This document shows, one piece after another, positions 10,260 through 18,886 of a stretch of DNA of 64,000 nucleotides (position 1 is the first letter of the stretch; each line of letters begins with the position of its first letter). Both the position numbers and the translations under genes were made by a program. Source of the DNA: Planctomycetota bacterium. GTDB taxonomy: Bacteria > Planctomycetota > UBA1135. Below the pieces are notes generated by a model that saw only the letters and a list, made by a program, of their open reading frames with translations, made no database searches and was not told the DNA's origin. Location: contig QQUA01000022.1 in NCBI GenBank assembly GCA_008501825.1, positions 149,225 to 213,224 of the forward strand, written 5' to 3'.

Positions 10260-10775
10260 TTAGGCCGTGGCTGGGTTCAAGGATTTAGCCAATCGCACCA
10301 TGGAATCGGCGGTTTCAACGATTCGGAATCCCCGGTCCTGAAGGATTCGCAGCAAGGGTGTATTGTCGTCGGCGGTATCGGTTACGGCTTGCTCCATCCC
10401 TTGTTGGCGGAACCAAGCTTCCGCCCGATCGTAAAATCGACCCGCCAATCCTTGACGGCGGAATTTCGGTTCCACGTAAATCGTAGAAATCAAACCAAAA
10501 AACTCCCCTTTCGGGGATTTTTCCAAACGGAGAATGAGGTGCCCGGCGGGAAACCCAGCCGCATCCTCGGCCAGGATGACTTGCCCGGTACATCGTTCTT
10601 CCTCCAGATGAAAATGAACCCGCTGGCGAAGCCAATCCATGCTGTACATCTCCACCCCTTCCTGCTCGCCCACGACTTCCATCAAGGTCCGGCGCATCCG
10701 CTGCGCCACCCATTCGATTTCCTCCTTGCAATTTTTCTGCAAGCAGCGAAGGTGGAAGGCTTCAGCCCGGCTCAT
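10260..10775 (-). CDS. GNAT family N-acetyltransferase
   Basis: The 171-residue product fits the GNAT fold. A central strand with acceptor-side residues (FGLISTIYVEP) runs into the acetyl-CoA pyrophosphate loop FRRQGLAGRFYDRA (Q/RxxGxG/A motif, about residues 108-121). A C-terminal part GFRIVETADSMVRLAK follows. It has no signal peptide, so it acts in the cytoplasm. The substrate is unknown. It is upstream of the FG-GAP gene on the same strand. ATG start at 10775. Confidence 0.8.
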   Translation of the reverse strand: MSRAEAFHLRCLQKNCKEEIEWVAQRMRRTLMEVVGEQEGVEMYSMDWLRQRVHFHLEEERCTGQVILAEDAAGFPAGHLILRLEKSPKGEFFGLISTIYVEPKFRRQGLAGRFYDRAEAWFRQQGMEQAVTDTADDNTPLLRILQDRGFRIVETADSMVRLAKSLNPATA

Positions 10776-11002
10776 GCCCCCATCTTAATTTCCACTCCCT
10801 ATGAGGCCTTTCTCAAAACCCAAATTTCATCAGCTCATCCAAGCCTTGACTTGGATGTGGCTACTGCTTTGCCCGCTCAGCTTCGCCGGCCGATTGGCCT
10901 TTGGTGGTTCTTTTTCATCCCCAGCCGCCCCCTGAAATAAATTCTCCGAAGAAGCTGGCGAGCGGAACGTAATGCTCCTCCTTACCAAGGTTGGGCTCAA
11001 GC

Positions 11003-11389
11003 ATGCAATCCAGACCGAAATCCCTTGTAGCTCGAAGTTTTCTCGCAGGAGTTCTAGCTCTTCTCGCCTTTCGGCTAAGCCAAGGAGATCGAGGATGGTT
11101 CGACTTCCTCATCCTCAGCATTCTCGGCGCCACCCTGCTTTGCAACTTGATTCAACTTGGCCGGAATCTCTACACTCATGGGCGGGGAAAAGCGGTTTGG
11201 CAGCTCCAGCGCACCCTGCTTTATTGGCTGGTCGGCTTGGTCAACACCATTTTTCTTCCTGAAGAACACGGGACCATTTGGCGGCTTGGTCTCGGTTGGG
11301 CCTTTTTGGCCCTTGCAACCCTGGATTCGGTGGCCCTATATCAGAAGGAACGCCGGCTCCTGGCGGCTCACTGTTCCACCCTCGATTAG
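11003..11389 (+). CDS. Small membrane protein, unknown
   Basis: The product is about 128 residues from ATG 11003; a TTG at 10991 is the only alternative nearby. There are three to four hydrophobic segments: SLVARSFLAGVLALLAF, WFDFLILSILGATLLCNLI, LLYWLVGLVNTIFL and LGLGWAFLALATLDSVAL. I recognise no motif. It lies just upstream of the SRPBCC gene on the same strand, 17 bases apart, so co-transcription is likely. Function unknown. Confidence 0.6.
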   Translation: MQSRPKSLVARSFLAGVLALLAFRLSQGDRGWFDFLILSILGATLLCNLIQLGRNLYTHGRGKAVWQLQRTLLYWLVGLVNTIFLPEEHGTIWRLGLGWAFLALATLDSVALYQKERRLLAAHCSTLD

Positions 11390-11406
11390 TCACCACTCAG
11401 TCCGAC

Positions 11407-11886
11407 ATGGGCGGAGTCACGATTCGCCTCCAACGCCAAAAGGACCTCCCGCTACCGGCGGAGCAGGTTTGGAATTGGATGTGCGATCCTGAAAGCTTGG
11501 CTTTATTTCACATCAATCCATTCCACCTTCGCGCCCAAAAGGAGCACGGCCGTCTCCAACCGGGTAGCCAGGTTCAAATCCTTCACACTTTGGGCTTCCA
11601 TCGCGAGATGCGGATCGCCACGATCACCAAACTGCACTCTTATGAAATTGCCTGGACCGAGATCAAGGAGGGAGGCAAAGATTGGTTTCCACACCATCAA
11701 AAGTTTTGCCTTAGGGCTCTGAATGACCGCCGCTGTCGTTTGGAAAATCACCTCGGCGGCACCTTCCATTTGCCGGGAGCTCGCTGGTGGCTTTGGTCTT
11801 GGTATCGCTACCTGCTTCCGCTAATTTTGGATTGGGAACTTCGACAAATTGGCAAGCATTTCGCTCGGAACGGAGAGGTTCCCTAG
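11407..11886 (+). CDS. SRPBCC (START-like) family protein
   Basis: The product is 159 residues from ATG 11407. It opens with VTIRLQRQKDLPLPAEQVWNWMCDPESLALFHINPF, the typical first strand and helix of SRPBCC ligand-binding or polyketide-cyclase-like proteins. GSQVQILHTLGFHREMRIATIT and a long amphipathic C-terminal helix (WLWSWYRYLLPLILDWELRQIGKHF) complete the fold. It is probably a cytoplasmic hydrophobic-ligand-binding protein; the ligand is unknown. Its stop lies inside the left arm of a strong hairpin (11877-11925). Confidence 0.7.
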   Translation: MGGVTIRLQRQKDLPLPAEQVWNWMCDPESLALFHINPFHLRAQKEHGRLQPGSQVQILHTLGFHREMRIATITKLHSYEIAWTEIKEGGKDWFPHHQKFCLRALNDRRCRLENHLGGTFHLPGARWWLWSWYRYLLPLILDWELRQIGKHFARNGEVP

Positions 11887-11925
11887 GGATCCCGGGAAAA
11901 TTTCCGTGGTGCACCCTAGGGAACC
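11877..11925. terminator. Strong inverted repeat between convergent genes
   Basis: GGTTCCCTAGGG at 11877-11888 is the exact complement of CCCTAGGGAACC at 11914-11925, a 12-bp perfect stem. It sits between the convergent SRPBCC gene and the secreted-protein gene and overlaps the end of the former. It probably acts as a bidirectional terminator, although neither side has a long T-run. Confidence 0.6.
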
Positions 11926-11932
11926 CTACATC

Positions 11933-12550
11933 TCAAAATGGTACTCCTCCATTCAAGGCAAAAGCCCAGAAGCCCTCTTCCCCATTTGTAACGATATGTC
12001 TCCAAAATGAATGGCTGATGGAGCCAGCCAAAATCGGTCTCGAATCGGTTCCGGAAAGGCAAGTATATTCCACCATGCCGGAGGCGACTGGATAGTCCAA
12101 GGGGAAGTTAGGAAAACTAACCACATCAGACCAGATGGCCCCCGTATGGAGAGGATCGAGTTCATACATCACCGAAGGCCCGCTGGTTAGTGGTTCTTGG
12201 TAATTTGAAATTCCGCCAATGCCCAAAATTCCACCACTATTTGGAGAGCCGTCATCGCGAATGATCGCTCCCGATTCGTCCCGAAGATATATGCGAACCT
12301 CAATTCGTTCGGTGTCGCTTATGTTTGTCAGCAAAAGTTGTCCAATGTTATACCTTGAACTGCCATTGTCGAACATGCGGAGACCCGGAATCACCGCCTG
12401 CCCTATTTGCGGGCAATGAGCCGCCGAAGTGGAAGGAAGTCCAGGCGTGGGGATCACTTGCGGGGTCTGGGCGGAAGGTTTCGCCACCCACCAAAGGGCT
12501 ACTGAGGCCGCGGCAACCGCCACCCAAAGGGCGCGAAGATTGACCGTCAT
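11933..12550 (-). CDS. Secreted protein of unknown function
   Basis: The product is 205 residues from ATG 12550; a TTG at 12571 is less likely. The N terminus MTVNLRALWVAVAAASVALWWVAKPSAQ is a signal peptide with an AxA-like cleavage site. The mature part is beta-rich, with GQLLLTNISDTERIEVRIYLRDESG and only two cysteines (CPQIG and TCLSG), which could form a disulfide. No family is recognised. It is single, convergent with the SRPBCC gene and divergent from the gingipain-like gene. Confidence 0.65.
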   Translation of the reverse strand: MTVNLRALWVAVAAASVALWWVAKPSAQTPQVIPTPGLPSTSAAHCPQIGQAVIPGLRMFDNGSSRYNIGQLLLTNISDTERIEVRIYLRDESGAIIRDDGSPNSGGILGIGGISNYQEPLTSGPSVMYELDPLHTGAIWSDVVSFPNFPLDYPVASGMVEYTCLSGTDSRPILAGSISHSFWRHIVTNGEEGFWAFALNGGVPF

Positions 12551-12732
12551 GGTTCTTACTCCTGAGTTCAAAGTTTTTTGGTTACAAGAGAAGTGAAATG
12601 AAAGCCAGTGAAACCTTTGTTTTCTGGCATTCGAATCACCCCCTCTGTACCTTGCGCAAAATGGAATCCTGGCAATGAAAAAATCCCGGCCTTTCCTCTA
12701 TTTCCGCCCTAGCCCTTAAACTGAAACTGTCC

Positions 12733-15069
12733 ATGCCGGTTGCCGCCCTCCTTCTCGCCATCTCCCTGGGGTCCGGAGAGACCAATCCTCAAGAGAAGGG
12801 CTCGATCTTAAGCCCAGGACCAGTCGCGATCCTGATTCCCATGCCTTCGCAACCGGATTGGCGGGAAGATCTATTTCTATGCGCGATCCCGGCGGCAGCC
12901 ACCTTGAGTCAAGGCAAACCCATCGTCGTTGCCGTGGATCTGGACGATCCCTGGCGCCCGGAATTGCTCGACTTTTTACGTCGATTGCAACCGGGCCGAG
13001 TGCTTTGGTTCGGCCCAAAAGCTTCTCCACCTCCAGAACCCGTTGCAGGAAGTTGGCAATGGCTTGAGGCAGATTCGCTCGAATCCGCGGCCGTCTTGCT
13101 GTCGGAACTGGCATGGGCGAGCAGCGCTGGAATGGTGCTCTTCGACACCGAGGATCGAGGAGCCGCCCTTTGCGCATCCGCTTTGGCTGGGCGGTTGAAG
13201 TTCCCTTTATTTCCATGCGGCGAACGACAGATTTCACCTCAAGTCGTGAATCGAATGCAAGCCCTCGGGTGCCGGGAAGCCATTTTCATCGGAAAACGAA
13301 AGCCTCCAAAAGCAGAAGGCCTACGAGTTACAACCCTGACCGATGCCGTCGCGGTCCTTCGCTGGCAAGTGAAGAAGGAAATGAATGTGCATCATTTCTA
13401 CCTGGTCAATCCCGAGGAGAAAGTCGCCGGCCGCAATCGCCACCTCTCCCTGGTTGCCCCCTTGTTGGCCACTTGCGGCAACGGCGCGGTCATTCCCCTC
13501 GCCCTTCAAACCGTTTGGAAGAAACGCTATCCCGCCGGAGAAATCCTTCCAAAAGCCCCTCAGGGGGCGGCCTCCAGTTCTGCCGGTTGGAGGCAGGGAA
13601 GTCTCACGGTAGCCGGCTCCACGGTGACTTTTCTCAGCGGTCGAGATCCGCATTCCGGCCGCTGGTGGATGCAATTGGATCGCAATCTGGACGGTCGCTA
13701 CCACGGGGCTCAAGAACGACCGATCCATACCGGAGAAGACTTCGAGTTCGGTGGAAATCTCTGGACTGCCAATTTGGACGCCGACGAAAAAGCTCGAGGG
13801 CAAGCGCTTTGGTGTACCTCGCCTCCCGTAAGTCAAATTCGTAACGAGCTCGAACCGTTTCATCGCAGCACTTCTTCAGCTCTGGAAAGCCTGTGCTTGA
13901 TCGGTTGGCCGGAAGCCATTCCCATGGCGGTGATCGCTCCGGGACAAGGCATCGATGCCGATTTAGTCTCGGATCTGCCTTATGCTCAAACCGATGAAGA
14001 TCCTTTTTTCGAATATGGCGTCTGCCGTTTTTTGGCGGCAGATTTGGCCTCGGCGACTTTGCAAGCCTGCCGGGGTTGGGCCAAAAAGGACTTTTCCGAT
14101 CAAGAATGGCAACACCGTTTCGCCACCGCGGAATGGGAAGGCGTAAGCCAATTGAACTTGAAAGGTGCCGGTTTGCAATACCAAGGGCACTGGAAACCTG
14201 CCGAGGAGAAAGCCATGCCTTCTTCGTGGCAGGAAGCTGGATTTTTGATTCACGCCTCCCATGCAAGTTGGTTGGAAATGGGCAAAACCTACCGCTGGGA
14301 TTCATCCAATCTGCTGCCTCCGGCCTTGGTCGATTCCGCCGGCTGCAGTACGGCTTCCTTGGACCAAGACCCTCAACGTCGCTCCGTTGCAGCACAGCTT
14401 CTGCGCAATGGAGCCGTGGCCTTCGCCGGCAACACGCGCCGGGGCATCGCTCAGCAGAATCTCTTTCGTACCGAACTTTGGCACGCGCTTTTGAGGGGCG
14501 AGAACTTAGGCCAAGCGCAGCGAAGAGCGGCAAATCGCCTTCTGGTGGCCGTGATGGAACGAAATCAACAACAAGCCGGTCCTTATTTTTACCAACTGTA
14601 CAATCACGCTGTATACGGCGATCCAGCCTTGCAGTTTTCCATGCCGGCAAAAATTCATGATATCCCAGCCAGAGTGGTCCGAAAGGGATCCAAAGTCACC
14701 GTACACGGACCGAGCCGTTGGCAGCGGTATTCTTGGCAGCCTTTGGGTGAATGGGGCTGCTCTTTCGACACTCTTTACACCTGGCGTGGAGCCGGCGTCG
14801 GAGTAGAGTCCACTTGGTATAACCCGGAAAAACGGAATCAAGAAACTCAAGTGTTCACGGTGGAATTGCACACCAAACACGGCTACGACCAAATTCAGCC
14901 CGTCGGCGAGGTGCCCGCTCCTCTTGGCTGGACCGGCTTCTTATTCGTGGATCAACACGTCGACGGCAGTCGCAGCTTGTATTGGCGAGTTCGGTTCCTT
15001 GATGGGGAAATGACCAGCGGAAAAATTAAGGCTCAGGTAGATCGGCTGCGGTTTCGATTGGAGAAATAG
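12733..15069 (+). CDS. Putative gingipain-like (family C25/clan CD) secreted protein
   Basis: This 778-residue product has a weak signal-like start. The N-terminal half (about 30-250) has alternating alpha/beta segments (IVVAVDLDDPW, RVLWFGPKA). The middle carries DLVSDLPYAQTDEDPFFEYGVCRF, which resembles the gingipain region with a D-YA pattern, then IHASHASW (H507, H510) and VDSAGCST (C538). A long helix-containing block with GAVAFAGNTRRG, a Tyr-rich segment and YGDPAL follows. The His and Cys, about 30 residues apart, fit the catalytic dyad spacing of C25 peptidases. The C-terminal 100 residues look like a beta domain. The assignment rests on pattern only, so the protein could be a degenerate homologue without protease activity. 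Confidence 0.55.
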   Translation: MPVAALLLAISLGSGETNPQEKGSILSPGPVAILIPMPSQPDWREDLFLCAIPAAATLSQGKPIVVAVDLDDPWRPELLDFLRRLQPGRVLWFGPKASPPPEPVAGSWQWLEADSLESAAVLLSELAWASSAGMVLFDTEDRGAALCASALAGRLKFPLFPCGERQISPQVVNRMQALGCREAIFIGKRKPPKAEGLRVTTLTDAVAVLRWQVKKEMNVHHFYLVNPEEKVAGRNRHLSLVAPLLATCGNGAVIPLALQTVWKKRYPAGEILPKAPQGAASSSAGWRQGSLTVAGSTVTFLSGRDPHSGRWWMQLDRNLDGRYHGAQERPIHTGEDFEFGGNLWTANLDADEKARGQALWCTSPPVSQIRNELEPFHRSTSSALESLCLIGWPEAIPMAVIAPGQGIDADLVSDLPYAQTDEDPFFEYGVCRFLAADLASATLQACRGWAKKDFSDQEWQHRFATAEWEGVSQLNLKGAGLQYQGHWKPAEEKAMPSSWQEAGFLIHASHASWLEMGKTYRWDSSNLLPPALVDSAGCSTASLDQDPQRRSVAAQLLRNGAVAFAGNTRRGIAQQNLFRTELWHALLRGENLGQAQRRAANRLLVAVMERNQQQAGPYFYQLYNHAVYGDPALQFSMPAKIHDIPARVVRKGSKVTVHGPSRWQRYSWQPLGEWGCSFDTLYTWRGAGVGVESTWYNPEKRNQETQVFTVELHTKHGYDQIQPVGEVPAPLGWTGFLFVDQHVDGSRSLYWRVRFLDGEMTSGKIKAQVDRLRFRLEK

Positions 15070-15196
15070 TCTCCCTCCCCAGCAACTCGATTCCAGATCA
15101 AACTGGAATCCATCGGGAGACCCAGTCGATATTCAGCCACGATTCAGCTTGCCCGGTATACACCTAGATTCCACCGAAACCCTTCCGTACCCGACA

Positions 15197-15841
15197 ATGA
15201 CGACCTCCCATGATTTGCATTCCGCCACCAAGCCCACGGGTATCTTCCTTTTTCGCGGTTGGTTGGGCATTTGGACGCTGGCCCCTTTAACTCTATTGGT
15301 TCTGTTCAGTCCGCTGCACTTTGTCCATGGATCTTGGCCGGCGTACCTAACCCATTGTGCCGGCTTCGGGCTGATCCTCGCCGGAGTTGGATGGCGTAGT
15401 TGGGCCATGCTTTTCGTCGGCGGCCGTAAAACGCGAAAACTGATCTGCAACGGCCCCTATGCTCTGAGCCGACACCCCTTGTATTTCGGAACTTTTCTGG
15501 TCGGCCTGGGAAGCGGCATCTTCCTGCAATCTCTGACATGGATTGCCGGCTTCTTGTGCTTGTTTCCCATCATCTACCTGCCGGTGATTGCTGAAGAGGA
15601 GCGAGCCCTATCGGCTACCCATGGAATGGGATGGATAAGATTTAAAGAATCCGTACCCAATCCACTGTTCCCTCGCTGGGCTCGCCCAAGCCAAAGCGGT
15701 CCTCGCCTGGAAATTCACCTAAGGGCTCAATGGAACCAAGCCAAACGGAGCATTTGTACCTTGGCCGTCATTCCCATCCTTCATGGAATCCAAATCCTCC
15801 GTTCCGATAGCTTCTTGCCTTCCCTGTGGTACCTCCCTTAA
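15197..15841 (+). CDS. Isoprenylcysteine methyltransferase-like (ICMT/PEMT) membrane protein
   Basis: The product is 214 residues from ATG 15197. Membrane segments lie at about 20-45, 52-75 and 110-145. The diagnostic C-terminal pattern of the ICMT/phospholipid-methyltransferase-like family is present: CNGPYALSRHPLYFGTFLVG followed by EEERAL and MGWIRFKESVP. In this family these residues bind S-adenosylmethionine at the membrane face. The bacterial substrate is usually unknown. The last 4 bases overlap the convergent lipoprotein gene. Confidence 0.75.
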   Translation: MTTSHDLHSATKPTGIFLFRGWLGIWTLAPLTLLVLFSPLHFVHGSWPAYLTHCAGFGLILAGVGWRSWAMLFVGGRKTRKLICNGPYALSRHPLYFGTFLVGLGSGIFLQSLTWIAGFLCLFPIIYLPVIAEEERALSATHGMGWIRFKESVPNPLFPRWARPSQSGPRLEIHLRAQWNQAKRSICTLAVIPILHGIQILRSDSFLPSLWYLP

Positions 15842-17139
15842 GTACCCGGCGACGTTTGCTGAAAGTAAATCTTCCTAGCCATCAATCCGCGACCGGATCG
15901 CCACACCGCCAAGGCACGATTCGGTCCGTCTTGCACGAGAGCCACCAAGGCTTTGCCTTCGGCCAGAATGACCGGATCGCTCCAGGCTCCATCGAGAAAT
16001 TGAAGGTAGAGAATTCGTCGATCCGTAGAAAACCACCCTCCCACCGTTTCTTCGCTGAGGACCAGGGCCTGAAAGCCCTCTTCCGGGCCTTCCGCCAATT
16101 GGACATCCCTTGCCTCTTGCTCTAACAAGAGATGAGGACCCTCTATTCGACTGTTGGTTATCAAACGGGAAACCGCCGTGCCGGCACTGCCAAGAATTCC
16201 CTCAGGACGTACCAGAGCTATCATGGAAGCTTGGGTTCTTGGACTATGTGCCAAGGCCAATGGAGCCCGATAGTTTCCGGGGCTTCGATCCACCACCTGA
16301 ATCGGGTTCACTACCTCTTGGAGCCTGATCCCTTGGATGGACCGTTCATTTCCATTCAACTCAAGAAAACTCAGGCGATATCCCTGATCGTTGGCCTCAT
16401 GAACGTAGACCAGTTGAAATCGTCCGTGCGGCCCTGCAACCAAGCAAAAGGCTTCCGCTTCCTCCTTGGTTTCAGAATCAACTACCGCCCAACCTTGAGA
16501 CCCATCCTCGGCGAATCGAAGGACTGCCAGTTTTTCGGCTGCTTGAGGTACGGGAAGTGGCAAGACCACCAGGCCGTGAGCCCATTCCCAATCCCATTCT
16601 AAGGGTCCGCCGCCGGGAGTCGCCCGAAAGGCGGCCAGCAGGACTCCAGAAGAGCCGGAAAGTTGAATTCCATGGTGAGCCCAACCTGGTTTCGGCCCCT
16701 CTTCCCGGTGGTTCAAAGAAAGGGTCCCCTGCCGCCATTTCCCTTGATTCCAAATCTGGTGTTTTCCTTCTACCAAAAGGTGGATTTGACCTTTTTGGTC
16801 GGCAAAAACACCAACGGGTTCATTCCATTGATCAAACCCGAAAGTGTGAGCCTTGGGTAGCTGAACCACTTCGGATTCCGAAATCAGCCAATGTCCCAAT
16901 TCCGGAGAGATAAAGGACCTCCGAGATGCCGTTGAGGCAAAAACGTGAACCTGGCCGGTATTATCGGCAGTTACGGCAACTTCATCGCCGAGAGGTTCCT
17001 CTGCAATCAAAACCGGCGGCCCCAAACGAACTTGGCACCGGAATCGGTGGATTGGAGCGAACGGCGCCTCTAATGGCGGAAGGCTGCAAGCTCCGCTTAG
17101 CAAGACAAACACCAGCCCGCAGCACTTGCTCCTAAACAT
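15838..17139 (-). CDS. Lipoprotein, probable beta-propeller
   Basis: The 433-residue product begins with a lipoprotein signal (MFRSKCCGLVFVLLSGAC, lipobox LSGAC, lipidated Cys18). The mature part has repeated short beta motifs with alternating G/Q/H turns (GQVHVFAST, GQIHLLVEG, GRFQLVYVHEA), suggesting a BNR- or WD-like propeller, but no clear repeat consensus. Function unknown. It is on the minus strand just downstream of the DUF1579 gene, separated from it by a strong hairpin at 17173-17205. Confidence 0.6.
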   Translation of the reverse strand: MFRSKCCGLVFVLLSGACSLPPLEAPFAPIHRFRCQVRLGPPVLIAEEPLGDEVAVTADNTGQVHVFASTASRRSFISPELGHWLISESEVVQLPKAHTFGFDQWNEPVGVFADQKGQIHLLVEGKHQIWNQGKWRQGTLSLNHREEGPKPGWAHHGIQLSGSSGVLLAAFRATPGGGPLEWDWEWAHGLVVLPLPVPQAAEKLAVLRFAEDGSQGWAVVDSETKEEAEAFCLVAGPHGRFQLVYVHEANDQGYRLSFLELNGNERSIQGIRLQEVVNPIQVVDRSPGNYRAPLALAHSPRTQASMIALVRPEGILGSAGTAVSRLITNSRIEGPHLLLEQEARDVQLAEGPEEGFQALVLSEETVGGWFSTDRRILYLQFLDGAWSDPVILAEGKALVALVQDGPNRALAVWRSGRGLMARKIYFQQTSPGT

Positions 17140-17172
17140 CCGTGATGCCCCAGGAAACCATCCCAGCCCAGC

Positions 17173-17205
17173 AAGCAGGCCGGAAGAGCCTTTTCCGGCC
17201 TGCTT
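17173..17205 (-). terminator. 13-bp perfect hairpin after the DUF1579 gene
   Basis: AAGCAGGCCGGAA (17173-17185) pairs perfectly with TTCCGGCCTGCTT (17193-17205) round a 7-base loop. It lies 12 bases beyond the stop of the DUF1579 gene and before the next minus-strand gene, as expected of a terminator. The T-run is poor. Confidence 0.6.
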
Positions 17206-17217
17206 CTGGACGTGGGT

Positions 17218-18267
17218 TTAAAGCTGGGCTCTCTTCAAGTAACCAATAAAGGTTTGTTGAGGATCGCTTTGACCCATCAGAGTCCAATTGGTCAAAGAAT
17301 AACCTCCCTTACCATCAGGGGCAGTCATGCTTCTCTGGGCCATGGGAGCCCCCTTATTGACGCCGGCGTGGAGGGTCACAATGGTGCCGTCTTCCATGAC
17401 ATAAGATTGGTCAGGTACGAACTCACCCATATTGGAAATCCAGAAACCGGAAATCCGCTTCTTCGCCGGATCCCAGAACTGATAGTACTGACCTTTGTAA
17501 GTGATGGGAAGTTCGGCAGAAGGTTCTCCGATCAGATCCGAAAAAACCACCTGGCCACCCAGAATCATCTCGATGGTTTCTTTGCCCTTTACTTCGATGT
17601 GAGGTGCTCCCGGTTCGGGGGACATTTTTCCAGCAATCATCCAATTGCCGGCCATGCCTTCAAATACCTTGAGCTGAGGAGGGGAAGGCATCATGGCCGC
17701 TTTGATGCTTGAAGCGGCCACCGCGTCTGCCTTCTCGGCTCGGTGGTATTCTCCTTTCAAGTAGGTGAAAAAATCCCCGCCGGCAATGGAGCGATCCGTT
17801 TTGAAATGAAACTTGTCCTCCATGTACTGGACTACCGTGCGATCGGTTACGACCACCCCTTGTTCCAAAGAGGTGCCGGAATAAACCATGGTGTTGGCAT
17901 CCACCCAATACGGATTGCTTTGAGAGAAATTTCCCATGTTGCTCATGGAAATGGAAACCATCGTATCGACGGTCGAGTCCCAAGCGGTAATATTCCGGAA
18001 AACCAGAGGTGTCGGCATGCCGATTTCAATTTCCATGTCATCCTGGTAGGCATGGCCGTCCATGATCTTGGTAACGGTCGACTTGGCGGTCCATTCCATG
18101 GGCGGTACTCCAGGAGCCATGGTCACGGTTCCCTTTCCTTTCCAATTCCCCAGGGTTTGCTCCATCGCCTGGAGCTGGGGAGCCGGAGGTACCGGAGCTT
18201 GGGCACTTAATGCCAGGGGGCTAAGGGCGAAAACAAGGAGAGTCAGGCAGGATTTCATCGATCCCAT
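17218..18267 (-). CDS. Secreted DUF1579 family protein with two tandem halves
   Basis: The 349-residue product has a signal peptide (about residues 1-22, ending LALSAQA). Two similar DUF1579-like halves follow, each opening with a QLQAMEQTLGNWKGKGT or QLKVFEGMAGNWMIAGK pattern. Each continues through a beta-barrel-like series of strands with GHAYQDDMEIEIG and GGQVVFSDLIGEP. DUF1579 is a lipocalin-like family of unknown ligand. ATG at 18267, with a second ATG at 18258. A distant relative lies at 19888-20967. Confidence 0.8.
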   Translation of the reverse strand: MGSMKSCLTLLVFALSPLALSAQAPVPPAPQLQAMEQTLGNWKGKGTVTMAPGVPPMEWTAKSTVTKIMDGHAYQDDMEIEIGMPTPLVFRNITAWDSTVDTMVSISMSNMGNFSQSNPYWVDANTMVYSGTSLEQGVVVTDRTVVQYMEDKFHFKTDRSIAGGDFFTYLKGEYHRAEKADAVAASSIKAAMMPSPPQLKVFEGMAGNWMIAGKMSPEPGAPHIEVKGKETIEMILGGQVVFSDLIGEPSAELPITYKGQYYQFWDPAKKRISGFWISNMGEFVPDQSYVMEDGTIVTLHAGVNKGAPMAQRSMTAPDGKGGYSLTNWTLMGQSDPQQTFIGYLKRAQL

Positions 18268-18389
18268 TAACTTGGTTTGGGTTCAGGAGGGCGGCGGTGA
18301 GAGTCGCCCTTGGCTCCATCCTACGCCGAAGGCCACGATCCAAGGAGGCTCCTCCCGCCTTGAATCGGAGCGAAACCGACCTCGGTCCC

Positions 18390-18818
18390 TCAGCGTTTGG
18401 CAATCACCGCCATCTCAATCCGTGCATCTCCCGGTAGGGCGCTGACTTCGACGCAAGCTCTAGCCGGATAAGGAGCCGGCATCCATTCCCGGTACACCCG
18501 GTTGAACTCGTCGTATCGACTCATGTCGGTCAGATACACGGTGGCGGAAACCACGTGCTCCAAACCCAGTCCACAGCGGCCAAGCTTCCGCCGCACGGCT
18601 TCGATCACGGACAGGCTTTCCCGAGCAAAGGTATCGCGGTTTTCGCCAATTTGTCCGGAAAGGAACACAAATCCTCCGGCTTCCACGCTGGCGGAATAAG
18701 GTCCGAGGGCACCTGGAGCGCTTTGGTGTTCCAGCGGCATCCGGCAGGAAAGCAGCCACGGGGTCCACCCGCAAAGGAAAAGGACCAGAATCCAGAATCG
18801 AGATCTTTGCCGGTTCAT
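18390..18818 (-). CDS. Exported RidA/YjgF family protein
   Basis: The 142-residue product carries a RidA-like domain from about residue 32: APGALGPYSASVEAGGFVFLSGQIGENRDT, then VVSATVYLTDMSRYDEFNRVYREWM, then YPARACVEVSALPGDARIEMAVIA. The Arg and Glu of RidA enamine/imine deaminases are present (PARACVEV, ARIEM). Unlike cytosolic RidA it has an N-terminal hydrophobic segment with a possible lipobox (WLLSC, Cys25). It may therefore be a periplasmic or membrane-anchored form. It is divergent from the DUF523-YbgA gene, with 68 bases between the start codons. Confidence 0.8.
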   Translation of the reverse strand: MNRQRSRFWILVLFLCGWTPWLLSCRMPLEHQSAPGALGPYSASVEAGGFVFLSGQIGENRDTFARESLSVIEAVRRKLGRCGLGLEHVVSATVYLTDMSRYDEFNRVYREWMPAPYPARACVEVSALPGDARIEMAVIAKR

Positions 18819-18886
18819 GCTTGAATCTTAATGGAATTGGCTATGGGAATGGCGAAAACGATCCTAGAGTCTTAGGAGGTTTGAGA

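Noticed and set aside
10801..10935. 44-residue frame MRPFSKPKFHQLIQALTWMWLLLCPL... with a signal-like hydrophobic stretch
   Set aside because: No Shine-Dalgarno sequence, very short and no recognisable relative; the hydrophobic run may be chance.
13634..14650. 338-codon minus-strand open frame in the gingipain-like gene
   Set aside because: Arg/Pro-rich composition typical of antisense frames; no start signal or motif.
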